Positions 11,301 to 25,600 of a stretch of DNA of 64,000 bases are shown piece by piece (within the stretch, counting starts at the first letter, position 1; every line of letters starts with the position of its first letter). A program made the position numbers and the translations under genes. This DNA is from Hemicentrotus pulcherrimus (Eukaryota > Echinodermata > Echinoidea > Camarodonta > Strongylocentrotidae): contig BEXV01000083.1 in the NCBI GenBank assembly GCA_003118195.1, positions 78,301-142,300 on the forward strand, written 5' to 3'. A model generated the notes under the pieces. It searched no databases. It saw only the letters and a list, made by a program, of their open reading frames with translations, and was not told where the DNA came from.

Positions 11301-14300
11301 ATGTACCCTTACTTTCTGTTAACCCTTTCCGGCTTGTTGGAATGTGTTGGCGTAGGACAAGTGGTGGGTAGGACCGGTAGTGCGTAGGACCTATGCGGTG
11401 TAAACCCAAATTGAGATTGAAGAATGTCATCCCTTACAATACAAAACTTAGCACTAAATAGAAAGAGAAATACATGTAATAAGTTTTTAAAAGAGCAATT
11501 TACCTAGTCACTATTGAGAAGAAAACATTTACTGTAATGACGAATAAGGGTAGCATTCATTTATAATATCATGATTTAACACATTGTGTTACGGGCGGAT
11601 ATTTGGTACAATAGCAATTTCATCGTTAAAATAAGCAAATTATTATGCAAGATTCGATTATTGAAATCAATTTCATTAGCATGGTCATGGACAAACATAT
11701 TGAACGACGTATACTGATGTTCTTGAGCTACGTAAATAACAAGTCCCTGGTTATACACCATGGTGTTTAGGTTGTGTGTTTGTGGGGGGGGGGGGGGNGG
11801 GGGGGGGGGGGTATCATTAATGTGTGTGCGTGCTCTAGCGGTTGCGGGGATTTTATTAGTTGTTGATAAACCGTGAAATTAATCATACTTGTGAGCGTGC
11901 ATGACTCTCATGTTTACCCGTTCGCACTTTATAATACCGCTGTTATTTACACATTCCCCGAGTTATCCCATTAGAGTCGCACTTCAACCACAGAACACCG
12001 AACCCACACCCACATCCCAGCATACCCACATGCACACTCGCGTATAATACGAACGCAATCCCATTATAGCTTTCACTTGAAATGCCTGGAATGGTTTCGT
12101 AAGAAAGAGAAATTATAGAGAGAGAGGGGGGGGGGAGAAAGGGATGGAGAGGATTGAAAGAAAGAGAGATGGTGGAGCCTCCCCCACCAAATAAAAAGAA
12201 GAAAAAAAGGAATACAAGTGTTCTTTACTTAACCTGACCTTCCTGTGTTTTTACCGCTAAAGGCAATATATAAATTCCAGTATACAATAGGGTCGGTAGT
12301 TCAAGAAATAGGAAGAAGGGGGGAAAAAACGTTGCATAATTCATAAAGAAGGGAGTAAAAAGGGAAATAGCCTTCAAGCCATGACCTGTAAGAATAGAAT
12401 CTACTTTGTCCGGCGATTGAACTCAGGAACGAACAATCCAAGCTATCATTTACTCGAGGATAATTCGAGGGCAAGATAATTGCATTTATTCGTCAACAAT
12501 GGACGATAATTAACATATTTCAGAATTCCTCGGAAAGTGAATTGTATAGTCACACAATGCGTGGGAATTTAACATCAAGATTCTAAGGGCGTTTAGTTTT
12601 TTTTTTTAAATGATAATAATAATAATAATAATATCAACTTGATCGTTGTTTGATTCGACACGCGCATAAAGGTGAGAGTTATACAGTCGGGGAAATATCT
12701 TTAAAAGAAAGTACTCTATGATAAAAAAATAAACGATGACGGAAATATTGTAACAATGACCGCTTCCAAGGGCGGGGCGGGCCTGCCTTTCTTGTGATGA
12801 ATAATGCAAATTTCTATAAATTAAATGCCCCTCTTTCTTGTGCCTCTAATTTTGGCATTTAGCTGTTTTTCGCGTACTTGTTATAGATTGCGTCGCATGA
12901 ATAAAAAGTTGACTTTACGTGTTTTCGTTATTAACAGTAAGCTTTGATGTTTCGGCTATACATGTTATAGGCCTACTTGGATGTTGGCCATTTGCAACCG
13001 TTTACATTTACAAGGGTTTGTGTAGAATTCGGCATGTGCATCAGAGATGATACAATATTCGTCGTCGATAGAAAAGGAAACAAGAAACAATAAATGATAA
13101 ATAGGCCTATGTGACAAAATCCTCCATTTCGGATATAAATACTGAGTGCCTTTGCAATAAGCTCTAGGACTTTTCCCCACCCATCTTTATCCTTTGTAAC
13201 TTAGTCAACTAATAACACATGTTCCATTTTTCATTATACACTTCCTATGACTTCAATGAATATGTTTCCCAGCAGACATTATAGTTATGTTGGATTAATA
13301 CTTGTGTTTTTACATTAACGGATAAATTAGAAATCTGAAGTTCTTCAATACAATGGTTTCTAGAAACCTCTTAATTACATGAATTATTGTGCGTAATTTT
13401 GCTTATAAATATACTATGAACGATTGATACTCGTTGAGCCTCAGTTAGCTTGATTCATTTATTTGACCTAATGCCTGTTTTTTAATGTATATCAAACGCT
13501 TTCTGTAATGGTAAATTTGGCAGCCATTAATATCACCGGGTTTTCTCTTGTTGCGCCTTGCCTTTGTCTCGGTAAATCAACAGATGCCGAAAATTGTATG
13601 AAATCTTTCATTTCCTATCACGTCTATTCCTTACAAACCATAGATGTATTGCCTAACCGCAAAAGTATCTAAATGGACTGTAAGTGTATTCTTGATCCTG
13701 GTCATATAATTATTAAAGCGAAAAATGCATCACCCTTTGGCTGAACCCCTCGACTCGATGATTCACTAAAAATCTCGGAGAGCACTGCTGCCAATTTGGC
13801 AAGACACCAAAAAAGCACAAAAGATTATTATGCTACTCTATTCAACCCCGCTACGTAACCTGCCCGTGTTGTTTATCAACACTTTCAAAGCCGCCTTTCA
13901 AAGCCCCCGCNCAACAACCTTCCTGTGTTAAATAGTTCTTTCTCCAATAAATAATGCATATATCGAAGAGACAGATGCTTTTGTTATGTCGTATTAAGGA
14001 CGAAAAGGAAATTTGATGTAACATTTTGGCTCGTGTATTGGAGCTGTTGAAGGGTTGTTCATCTTGGATGACTGAATGATTGGTCATTTACAGCCAGGCA
14101 AGCCTCTTTTTCTTAAATCACAAATTTTCAATCGTTTAAACGTTCAAGAGCTTAATACTGCATTAAGAGATTGAATCGTTTGAGATGATGAAGGAGTATC
14201 ACAATACAAACCACCCCTTGACTGTGACAGGCTATTTGTTAGAATTCGACTAAGAAGCCATATCCGTGTGCTTTGGGAACGCACAATGCATTTCGCCATC

Positions 14301-16658
14301 GAGTATAAACAGGTTATTTACAAAAAATTGTCTGCTTAAATCACCAGACGTAACGTAATTGTTTATAAATGTATGCAGTTCTGAAATCCTAAAATTTAAT
14401 TACATATGTATTTTACTAAAACTAGCTAAGTACCTCTTAGTTAGCAGGTCACTAGTGTGGCTGTATCGACATCAGTCTCAAAGTGTTATAAATTCGGTAA
14501 AATACAGGATCACAAAAGTTTTCAAAATGATAAACCAAATGAAGTATTTTTGTCCATTGCTTAGTGAAATGTACAAACATTACGATGACGAATTACATTT
14601 TCAAAATATACATTCTATGAGCATTACAGTATTGTATTGAAATTATTCTTACGTTGATATCTTGGAAGTCAGTGCGATCGTTTTAATGACGCATTCGCTA
14701 CTTCCAACCGATCTAAAGTAGATGAAAACATACTGGATAACGGAGATAAATTACTTGTACCTCAGCGTTTGGAAAGAACACCACACGGAATCTTTATGAA
14801 CACAGGTTGTTTCTATTCATCTCACATTGGTATGCAAGTGAGAATGTAAAAGTCTTGAAGTCAATAGAGCATTCTGACGACTTTCCAGAATTTCGTAAGG
14901 TGTTTTCCCGCAGGAGACCGTTCATTCTGCTTGGCCCTGCCTTGTCTATATCATGCATGCATGGAGAGACTGGTATGGATCGGTGAATTTTCGGACCTGT
15001 CACCATGTCTCTCCATTACGAGGGGGATTCCAGAGCAATCAATCGCTTCAATTGACATCTTCTAAAATGATTCGAGCGTTGCTTTGTTTTCCTATTACCT
15101 GTCTGTCAACAAGACACGGGATTGCCGATCCGGGGAGCGAAGGGTCTTCTTCAAGCTCGAGATGTTTGTGTACCAGGCTTCTCAAAGACCTGGCAGCTTT
15201 GGGGTGCGTGACTTTGCAGGGGAATCGAGATAATTATCAGAAATCAACCACATTGCGCACGACGGTAACATTGTCTGTTTTGGCAAGGATGAGTGCAATC
15301 CTGCGCCCCTATCAAATAAAATTGATGCAACCGTTTCAGTGCTATAATGCCTCTTAATCATACCACTTTGCAGTATTGCCTTATATACAAGATTTGTATC
15401 CTGTAAATCCTATTAAACGTGATGAAGAAAAATAAATGAAAATATCAAAACCCCTTGTTTATTAGTAGGATGTGCTAACTTTACTGACTTTCATCGAGAT
15501 TCGTTGAATTCCCCGTGCAGAAATAAATGATTACCCAATGGCATGACTGAATATGATATGTGCATTCCCTGGTCTTATTGCTATAATATGCAGTATTATC
15601 TCTTCCCTTGATTTGTATTCCTTGATTTAAAACAAACTATGGTGTGTAATGGAGGCGCCGTTTGATAATGGACTACAAGGAGGCCATACACTCGCAAGTG
15701 TATCACCGTTTGGGGTCTGTAGAGACCAGGCTTGCATTTATATAACTTATTCTATGAAAAGGTCGGGGTTAAATAATTACAGGAAGCATTTGATAGGTGA
15801 TGAGAGATGAGCTGGCCCCAGAAGGGTGGCAGATCGTATGAGAGAACATCCTTCCTCAGAAATGCCGACCGAGGTCTTAAAGAGACTCTCCGACATGGCG
15901 AATTTGACCATGCCTATAGGTTGAGGGCGACCTATCTTATCTACAAAATAAGAAATATAGAATACACAACAAATTAATGAGTGTAGGTTATGTATAGAAG
16001 GGGAAATTTGTCTCAAGAAGTCCCGTGAAAACCTCAAACACATCGTTATAAATGAAATTATCTGATAAACAGAACATGTTTGAATAGATTAGTGATACCT
16101 GTGAGCAGCAGCGAACCTATTCGATTTGCCTATTTGGGACTCTCTCTTGACAGGGACTGCTGGTATGACCTACTGTCAACAATTATCTGATGATAATTAG
16201 GATATATCAACTTCAAGGTTATTGCTATTCGCAACTGCGCAGTAGATAAAAACAAAACAAAATAACAAAAAAAAGCCCCACACAACAATAGACGATGTAT
16301 CTGATACAAGGAGAGGCCTAGAACAAATTATTGAGGTTTGCCCAGTATCCTTTATCACTTTTTGAAAACTGAGTAAATAAAACTAAGCTATTATGTGTAA
16401 CACTATACCTAACATTAAATGACATACGTTTAAGGGAGTCGTGAACTTTGTAACAACACTTGACAAATATTTATTGTTGTTCATTTGCCACGGCGGAATG
16501 CACCTCAATTTGTTTCAGTTTACAATTTGTTTGCAATCCCAACTCCGCCCTCTCATCATACCTTTTTTTATAATTCAACTGTACATGGCTTGTTGACGAC
16601 TGTAGGTTATGAAATTGCCAGGTCCGTCACAGCCGATACGATCTCAAGGTGCTTATAG

Positions 16659-16694
<36 letters not shown>

Positions 16695-19600
16695 GGCATT
16701 ATCACGTCAATAATATTCATCTCCTTCTTTCGTTTCCATTCTATTACTTGGACTTTTAAAATATGAATTATTTTAATCGTGCTGCGAAGATCTGTCCCCC
16801 GAGTGCACCTCACAACGATTTACCTGTGGTGAAACCTTGATGGCGTTCTTGGGAATCTGCGGCGAGGTGTGCCTTGGCGCTTTGATTAAATCTGTCCACC
16901 ATGAACTCGACCTCCTTTTTATTATCGTGCTCTCTCTCTCTCTCCCCTCACACATACATACATACTTCTCACTCTCTCTTTTTCTCCCCACACACATACA
17001 CACGCAAACACATACTTTCACCCTCGATCCCTATTTCTCGTTCTATCGGATCATTCTTTCTCTCTCTCTCTCTCTCTCTCCCTCTCTTTTTTCCCCCTCT
17101 CAAGCACACATACAATTCCTATCTTATTCTTGTGTGTACACTCATCTCTCACTCACTCTCTTTTTCTCTCGCTTTCTCTTGTCCCTTCCAAACGCCTTCT
17201 TTCTCTTTTCCCGCCAGCTCTTTCTGTGGTTGAAGGTTATACGTCAAAAGCAGCCTGATATTCAATCAGAAAATATAAAGTCATGCACACGATAAATCTG
17301 CATACAATCCAATGTTTAAATCCCTCTTAATTAACGGTCAATAAATGTTATTCCCCCGATATACTTTTCACGTTTTGCGCGCGTCATCGCACAGCAATAT
17401 TCTAATCCCGATGAAGTTTCCGCGGTTTGGTTTGCCCGACATTAACGCATCCACGTGAAACAAATTTTCATTGAAGTATCGCATGATTGGGCATAATGAA
17501 TTCTGGAACATTATTTTCATTAAAATGTTCTGTGTTGCCTGGGGTTAGAGAGATAAGAGAAACCATGATGATGATGAAACAAGAAATCTAAGAAGGGGAG
17601 TTTGCAATGAAGGAGTGAGGAAAAGAATGCGAGAAAAAAAAAAAGAGCATAATGAATATTTGGACGGGTGAACAAAATGACTAGAGCTCATTATTTTGAA
17701 GGTTCGAGGGATTCTAAAAGCAAACTATCAGAACAGCTAACATTCTGATCCATTCGGCGATTCATAGTATGATTGTCCATGGATATTCATTTCATTTTCG
17801 GATTCATCAATTCTCAAGTCAATCTGTATTTTATGTATCTGTAAGTTTATTTGCGTATGGAAAAGTGCACCTACGAAATATGGACAATCCTGAAATGAGA
17901 ATTACATGACTGTATCTGGGGAAGTGGACAAACAGGTGTTTTGTTGACTAGCTTAAGCTTGACATGATTCTTATTTTACGCCAATTATTTCATAGGGTAT
18001 TTCATTTATTAATCATATCAAAGCTAATAGACCATTTGCTATGAAAGGGGGCACCCATTTTCAATTACAGATGGAATCATCAACAAAAAAATGATAACCC
18101 TATCAATATATAACTTTCTGATGAATTACAATCGTTGAAAACTACACACCTTGCTATCAAAACGATAAGTTCTTATATTAATAGGTCAACGCGAGAATAT
18201 GTATCACCGCGATCTATCTATGCAAAGTGAAATAAACACCTGTGCATACCATGTAAATTCCCTTGACAGGTGATTGTATAGTAGATTGCATTTTTTTTTT
18301 CTCGATAAAACTGTGTGTATATAACTCAAGTGGAGTGTGAAAAACGCATATTATGCGCAGCATTCTCCTCTATTATTCTGCCGCTATTTATAAACTTGTC
18401 GTAAATTGACTGGTAGAAAATATAGCTGTCAATTTAACATGTGTCATGCCGCTTGTTATTTTGTTCAATTGTTGTTGTATGCATGACGTCATATAGCATA
18501 GGTGTTATGGCAAAGTTGCTCTCACGATAAACAAAATATTAAGGAGTTTTTTTGTGTTGTGAGGTGGGGCAACCTTTTGGTATACTGTTGTCATCCCAAT
18601 TCGATGTCAATACTTTGTGATTTTTGCTGGTTGACTTAATTCTGTTTAATGCATTTTATTTTAATACGAACAAAATTGGCAGCTACCATAAGTAGGACAA
18701 AATATGATAATTGATTTAGAATTTTTATTAACCTTTGAGTTCGGAATTGTATTATGACTTGTGATACGGGCTACACAAGGAGCTATAGGATCTTTTCTGT
18801 TGCACAGCTGTGTATAATGCCATTTTAAAAATAAATAATTTTAAATATACCTTTAACAAATAAAGTATTAAACATATCAAAGGAATGAAATGTAAAAACA
18901 ACTATATAGGAAACTCAACTCAATTAACTCGAGGGGGGGGGGGGGGGGGNAATGTAAATAGGAAATATTTGTTGACGATCGTTTAGTCTCGGCAAACCTT
19001 CATAAGTTTGCTCTCTGCATATTATCATGCTGCATGGTTATCGCATGAAGAATTTTCAAAAAAAAAAAAAAAAAGGCAAGCGAGAAAGTGAACTTGAGAA
19101 TCACGTGTATACTCGTTCATGTCTAGCGGAAAACCCCGGTGTAGAAGAGTCTCATGAAATGGTTCCGTTTTGATTAAGAATGGAATTGGATACTCGCAGG
19201 GTGAGAAAGGATAGTTAAAGTCTATGAAATAAATGTATTAGAAGGGATGGGGTTGAGAGGAGAGGGGAGGGATTGTCAATTAAACGTGAACCAAAAATTG
19301 TAGGACCATTTTCTGGCACTCTGTTTGCCCATTTCTCTTTTATCTCTTTCTCACCAACTCCCTCTTCTATCTTCTCCCTTCTCCCACTCCCTCTGTCCAT
19401 ATCCTTTACTCCCTCTCTTTTCCCCTTTCTACTTATCACCTTCTCTTTGCATCTCTTGAAAACTATTTGAGGGGTCTTCTGTCAGATTTTCATATTAGAT
19501 ATACTGTAATACATTTGTGGATGGTATTCAAAATTCGTGAAAATTGAGAACCATCTGCAATCGCATTCTCGCCGTCAGTTTCATCCAGTTCGATAGGCAA

Positions 19601-22600
19601 ACCTTGAGGAATCAAGTAGAAAATGAAAAGGGAAAGCGGGAAATGATTTGCGGCTTTGGGGAGCAAAAAATGAAAATCTGCGAACGGGGGGGAAATACTA
19701 TCAGATTAATTTCTCGCCGACTTTCCAAATGTCATGTATCGATATTATGACGAGATTGATATAGCTTGATTTGAAGCGGGAAGGGAAGAATTAGGAACTT
19801 AGCCAGGAGATGGACCTTCAAAACATTCCAATAAAAATCAGTATTTTCTGTGAAGGAGGAAGGCGGAAAAGGGGGCGTTTTTAACGGTTCAATGTCAAAT
19901 GATATCGAAAAAATGAACTGGATGGAATCACGACTCCTTAAAATCAAACCACAAGGGATTCAATATTGGAATGAATCCCCTTTATCATTTAATGAGTGAG
20001 AATTTTTTTTATAACGGGTAGTCACTGAAAGTTCGTTTGCTCCGTCCTCGTTTCGACACTCTATCGCAACTCTTGCTCTTCGAACTCTATAGAGGGAATA
20101 GAGAAAGCTTGCATATGTCGATCGATTTGAGGGGTTATTCCTGGGTTAAATTCAGGTTAACTTGCAAGGCAAAGTGGTGAAGGATATGTTAACAGCATTC
20201 GAGCAGAAGAGAATTCTTTCATAATCCATGAACAGGCGTGAAGAACGGCAGAATCCCTTATTGTAATCTTGATCCGTAGGTGTGAACGTTTGTCAAAAAT
20301 ATTTGACAGCGCGGGGTACGTGTGAAGTAGTTCGCTGAATTTTGACACGTACATATGAACAATAGAAGAAACGATGAGTGTGAAGAAAAGAAAGAAAAGA
20401 AAATCAATATTCATATTATGCGAACTATGTATGGAATAGTGTGACATGAACTGTTTACTAACAGAGTAGTAGATCGGCATACAAAAGCTTACTGAGTTAC
20501 AGTATTACGATTATTCGGCTGTAAATCTTCACTAAAATAAAAACTATAGTTTGATAACATACCCACTCAATATAGAATGGGCATCAATATAGCAGCATTT
20601 GAAGAATATAAGCAGTAAGATTAGTTTCATTACTTCTATCTACCAATTTCTAATTTTTCTTCTCTTTGTCTTTTTTTCTCAACCTTCAGGGGCCATCGTT
20701 CTACGAAAAAAACTTTGCCAAATTTGGACGAGTCTTCAAAACGCACCTTTTCCTCAACCCGACTGTTCGAGTACATGGACCTGACAATATCGCCAAAATT
20801 CTTCAAGGGGAGAACGATATTGTGACTTCCACAGTAAGTGTTTACCTCGTCATTTTTCATTTGGGGAAAAAAACTGATAACAATAAAGTGTATTAATTAA
20901 ACCCGTGTATTTGTATTTTGTAATTGATACCTATTGTTCAGGGGGGATGATCTATTCATTCACCCTCCCCCCCCCCCTGAACAATATGTATTACGTAAGG
21001 ATCGACACCCATGGGTCTGAGTATTGCATCAAAGCCGTTTCAAGTTGTCATGTTCCCTACACTTGTGATAGCTTTCTAACTGTCTAACAGCCTTCATTGA
21101 ATTCTGAACTGTTGACAGGGAATAATGCAATTTATATTTTGAAAAAAAAAAAAAAGACTAAACTTCCTTCCCCAGCCCCCTCACCCATAAAATGCAAGTG
21201 TACAAGAGATTGGCACCCAGATTTTTTCATAATGATTCATAATTTTCTTTCTGCTCTATACATGTTTTTATTAAATTGTATTGTATTACTCCTTTCACTA
21301 AGGATACCCTTTATCAAACAGTAAATTTGGAATGGGGGTGGGGGGGGGGGGNNNNNNNNNNNNNNNNNNNNNNNNNNNNNNNNNNNNNNNNNNNNNNNNN
21401 NNNNNNNNNNNNNNNNNNNNNNNNNNNNNNNNNNNNNNNNNNNNNNNNNNNNNNNNNNNNNNNNNNNNNNNNNNNNNNNNNNNNNNNNNNNNNNNNNNNN
21501 NNNNNNNNNNNNNNNNNNNNNNNNNNNNNNNNNNNNNNNNNNNNNNNNNNNNNNNNNNNNNNNNNNNNNNNNNNNNNNNNNNNNNNNNNNNNNNNNNNNN
21601 NNNNNNNNNNNNNNNNNNNNNNNNNNNNNNNNNNNNNNNNNNNNNNNNNNNNNNNNNNNNNNNNNNNNNNNNNNNNNNNNNNNNNNNNNNNNNNNNNNNN
21701 NNNNNNNNNNNNNNNNNNNNNNNNNNNNNNNNNNNNNNNNNNNNNNNNNNNNNNNNNNNNNNNNNNNNNNNNNNNNNNNNNNNNNNNNNNNNNNNNNNNN
21801 NNNNNNGTGCCCCCCCCCCCCCCCCCCTCCTCCGCCCAGCCACTGGATATATGCTACTCTGTATTCTACTCTTATTTTTCACAATTTACCAGACAATATG
21901 CCAATCACACAGTGGTTAATTTTAAGGTCGGACAGTTGCACTCTTGTTAATTGGTAATTGTTTTTTTTTAAAGGACATCTAATATTGATTTTAGTGGTAT
22001 ATCCCCATTGCTCACAAAGTCCATAGAAAGTGGTTGCTAGCAAAGTGTAGATCCACAATCCGAAACGGGGAAATCGCCAAACGGCCTAATTTGTACAAAT
22101 TAGTACATTTCAGTACCCTTGCTTTATCAACTTATATGCTTCAGTATTGTGATTGAACACAGCAGTTCAAAGCATGAAAATAAATGAGTTGACCTTTAAA
22201 CGATCATAAGAAATAACATTTGCACTTTTCATCCAATCAAAGTTTTGGCAAGAACACACTTTTCACTCTAAAACTGAATGTGTACCTCACCCTGTGCATT
22301 GCTGTTCATATTGACTTACTTTCCCCTTTCATTTCAACTCACTTTCTCTCTACCTTTATATGTTACCCCTCTCTCCCTCTCCATTCTCTTCCTACTTTTT
22401 TCCTTTTAAACATCCATGTGCCAATCTTTCCCTTTCTACACCTCTTCTCGTTCTTTCCATATTCTCTCATCCTTCATGTAATTTTCCCCACTTTGTTCTC
22501 CTCAGTCACCCTTTTATTTGTATCTACCAGGTATGTATATATTTCTTCCAATGCATCCTTGTCCTATATCCCTTTCTTTGCCCCCCTCTCTCTTTCTATC

Positions 22601-25600
22601 TCTCTTTCTCTCTCTCTCACCCTCCCTCTCCTTCTTCCCCTCTCCTCTCTCTCTCTCTCTCTCTCCTCTCTATCTCCATGTTTTATTTATGATAATAATG
22701 ACATAACCATCGTCATGTTCATGACTAATGAATATACATCACTCCTTCATTCTCTCTTTCTCTCTCTCCATCTCACTATCAATAATTGCCATCTCATATT
22801 TCCCCTTCGCTTTAGAGTTAGACCTCCTACTCCCCAGGACCAATCAATCAGTCCCTATGTGATAAAGTAATTGTATTTGAGCTTTCTCCCCCTGCTTGGC
22901 AGCATGACTGACTCAAACTTTCAAAGGACGTTCACCCAAGCAAAAAGAAAGGGAAATAAATCCCAACTACCTCTACCAACATAGCAATATGTGACAATAA
23001 ACTAGACCATATTTTGATGAAAATTCTTTAAATTTCTATCCCATAAGAGTATCAATGGAGACATCTAAATGAGTATATCTGTTTAAGAGTAAATATATTC
23101 AATGAGATACACTTTGTCATAGTTTTCCCAGATAAAGAATATATATAATCATGGACGTATCCAATGTGGTGGTAATAATGCTATGTAACCTATGGGAAAA
23201 GAGTGTGAAATTATCTATTGCTAGTGTAGAGAATAATGAAAATACGAGGATGTTCAATATTGCCAAAAAGGTATTGCTATGACCCAGGCATCAGCCAAGC
23301 TGTCCTTAGGCACTGAATGCATTCAAATAAATAACTTCCTACCGGGTACCGGCCATGTACTTCACCTGGGTGGAGAGTGGCAAGGGTAGTTCAGTGTCTT
23401 GCCAAATGGCATTAGTACCAAGGTTGAGACTCAAAAGTGCAAACAAGGAGTTCAACTAGTCCACGACACCTCTCGACCTGTTATTGTATACCAATGTTTA
23501 ATTATATTCTTTATTCAATCTTTCATTTCTTTTGTTTTTTATTTTCCTTCAGTGGCCTTCTTCGACCCGTCTTATCCTGGGTGAGGATACCCTAGCCATG
23601 GCACAAGCAGAGGAACATGCATTCATGAAGAAAAGGGTGTTTGCAGCTTTCTCGCATTCGGCTCTCAGCGGTTACGTCTCCATGATTCAGGTATGTCCAC
23701 AAGTACAGTGCCAAATCCATCCCCTGATATCAAGTATAAAATGAAAATATCGTGGCCCCGAATTGTGCACCCCATCCCCTTTCCCCTTAGAGAGAGTTCT
23801 GTTGGCTGTGATGGGGGACCTGTAATTGTTGCCAATCCAGGTAAATCTGGGGTGATTTTTATGTGCAGTCTGACTCTTGGCGTGATTCTCATACAAGCGG
23901 TTGTAGGTTTGATCCTAGATTTATGCTTACATTCTGGGACAAGGTGTCGACTACCTTTGTCCCAGCCTCTCAACCCAGGCTTATTAGATGGGAAACTTGC
24001 AGTTCTTGGGAAATGATATTAGCAGGGTAGGAAGTAATAGCAGTTTTAACACTAATGAAGCCACACTAATGAAGCCACACTGAGTAATTATGATCATGAT
24101 ACAACAGAAAATATCACTGTTTTCACTCTCTATCTCTTGGTTATAGAGTGAGAGACTTATCTACCGAACTAACCCTAACCCTACCCATTCTTCCTTGCAG
24201 AAACCAGTCAGGATGGCCATTGAGAAGTGGTGCCAGTCAGATGAGGTGCTAGCCGCCAATGTCTTGAGGCATCTTTCATTCCGCGTCGCTGCTGATGTGC
24301 TCTGTGGCTTTCACTACACCGATGAAGACGTGACGGAGCTGTGTCAGAAGTTTGACGATATCATGAAAGGAATCATGACCATCCCCTACGATGTGCCCTT
24401 CTCCAGATTTAGAAGGGTGAGCCAACAAAGCTAATTTGATCTTTCTTCTTAGTTTTTCATAATTGACATGACATGTGATTAAAGACCCTTATTTTTCCCT
24501 CGGGTGTTCCTTGTAGACAGATTTGACTGTAATATCGAGCTAATATAAAAAAAATTCCCCCCATAGGGGCAAAATGTAATAGTCCATAGCATTGTCACTT
24601 CTTCCTTCCTAACCACCTCTTTAAACAAAAACGATTTAGAGAGCAACCAGTTTTGATCTGTGCCTCTTTACCCAACTGGGTCAGTCCATAAGCATGTACA
24701 TACTTGATCTCTTTAAGAACTATATATAAATATATCTCTCTCTCCCTCCAATCTCCCCCTCTTTCTCTCCATCTCTCTCTCTCTCTCTCCCTCTCTCTCT
24801 CTCTCTCCATCTCCTCACCCGTTGGCGCTCCAGGCACTGCAGGCACGTGATTTCATCAAGCAGAAGATCGACGAGAACGTGACGAGGAAGGCTAATCTGG
24901 ATCCAGAGGAAGACACTCAAGATGCCATGCGAATCCTGATCGATCTAGCGAATAAATCAGATGACAGTTCTTCCAAGGAGGGCCTGTATGAAGCTATCAA
25001 GAATCAGACAGTAAGAGCATTTTTCATTTCATCATGACCATTTATAGGACTATGAAAATAGTGTAGGTGCTTTGTTTTATATGGGCTTTAATTCTGTTTT
25101 GTCTCGTCTTCGATTTCCAGAATAAATTCTCAATATGTAGAATGTGTATGGTCTTCATGAAAAAAGAAAAATCTCAAGTTTTTTTCAAATGGATTTACAA
25201 TGTACAATGTTTTGCCATTTGTTATAAATCATTCTTCTTTGGCTTATATTACTACATCAAGAGCAATTCTTCACATATGACATTGCTGTTATGATGGACA
25301 TGAATGGAAGCTTACAAATTATTTTTATCAGAACTATATCTTTGCATTAAAGCCCCACTGCACTACTTACAGCTACATTCGCCCTATATATAGCAAACGT
25401 GTCTATGTTCGAGAGCTAATTTGATAAGATAACCACCTTTCAGTGAACATGCAGGGAAGTCTAATCCTTCCTGGCCAAACTAGCACAGTGGGGCTTTAAT
25501 ACATGTATTCAAAATATGTTTGTAATGGCCTTCTAGAATCCTCACTTTCCTTACTTTTCTGATTCCTTCCTGCTCCTCAGATTGAATTCTTGACGAGCGG

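Larger units (their letters stand above)
8356..20689 (+). other. intron 2 of the CYP26-like gene (12.3 kb)
   Basis: It separates residue 59 from residue 60. Contents seen: the DR5-like and CCAAT cluster (8751-8918), two further perfect TGACGTCA sites (9920-9927, 18484-18491), G-runs (11784-11811, 18933-18949), an AAT microsatellite (12611-12632), CT microsatellites (16659-16691 and the tract 16925-17225), a degenerate TTAGGG-like stretch (11250-11310) and GC-richer stop-poor patches at 9931-10270 and 14880-15350. No other gene was recognised; the pyrimidine-tract ORFs are low complexity. Confidence 0.7.
20834..23552 (+). other. intron 3, with a gap and repeats
   Basis: Contains a perfect 15-bp inverted repeat (20932-20986), a 455-base assembly gap (21352-21806), a CT-rich low-complexity tract (22320-22680) and a dispersed repeat (about 23275-23480). 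Confidence 0.7.

Noticed and set aside
14953..15357. 134-codon + strand ORF in intron 2
   Set aside because: No recognised domain, no convincing splice context in the P450 frame; probably a GC-richer non-coding patch.
16837..17295. 152- and 110-codon Ser/Leu/His-rich ORFs
   Set aside because: They follow a CT/CA low-complexity tract and are open in several frames by composition.
21276..21950. Three long ORFs of 194-224 codons across the gap
   Set aside because: They consist mostly of N and G/C homopolymer; no sequence supports coding.
22220..22870. 216-codon ORF rich in Leu, Ser and Phe
   Set aside because: CT-rich tract; overlapping ORFs in other frames show the same composition.
23693..24016. 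107-codon + ORF and overlapping - strand ORFs after exon 4
   Set aside because: They lie in intron 4 and over a repeat fragment; the exon 4 donor and exon 5 acceptor join cleanly without them.
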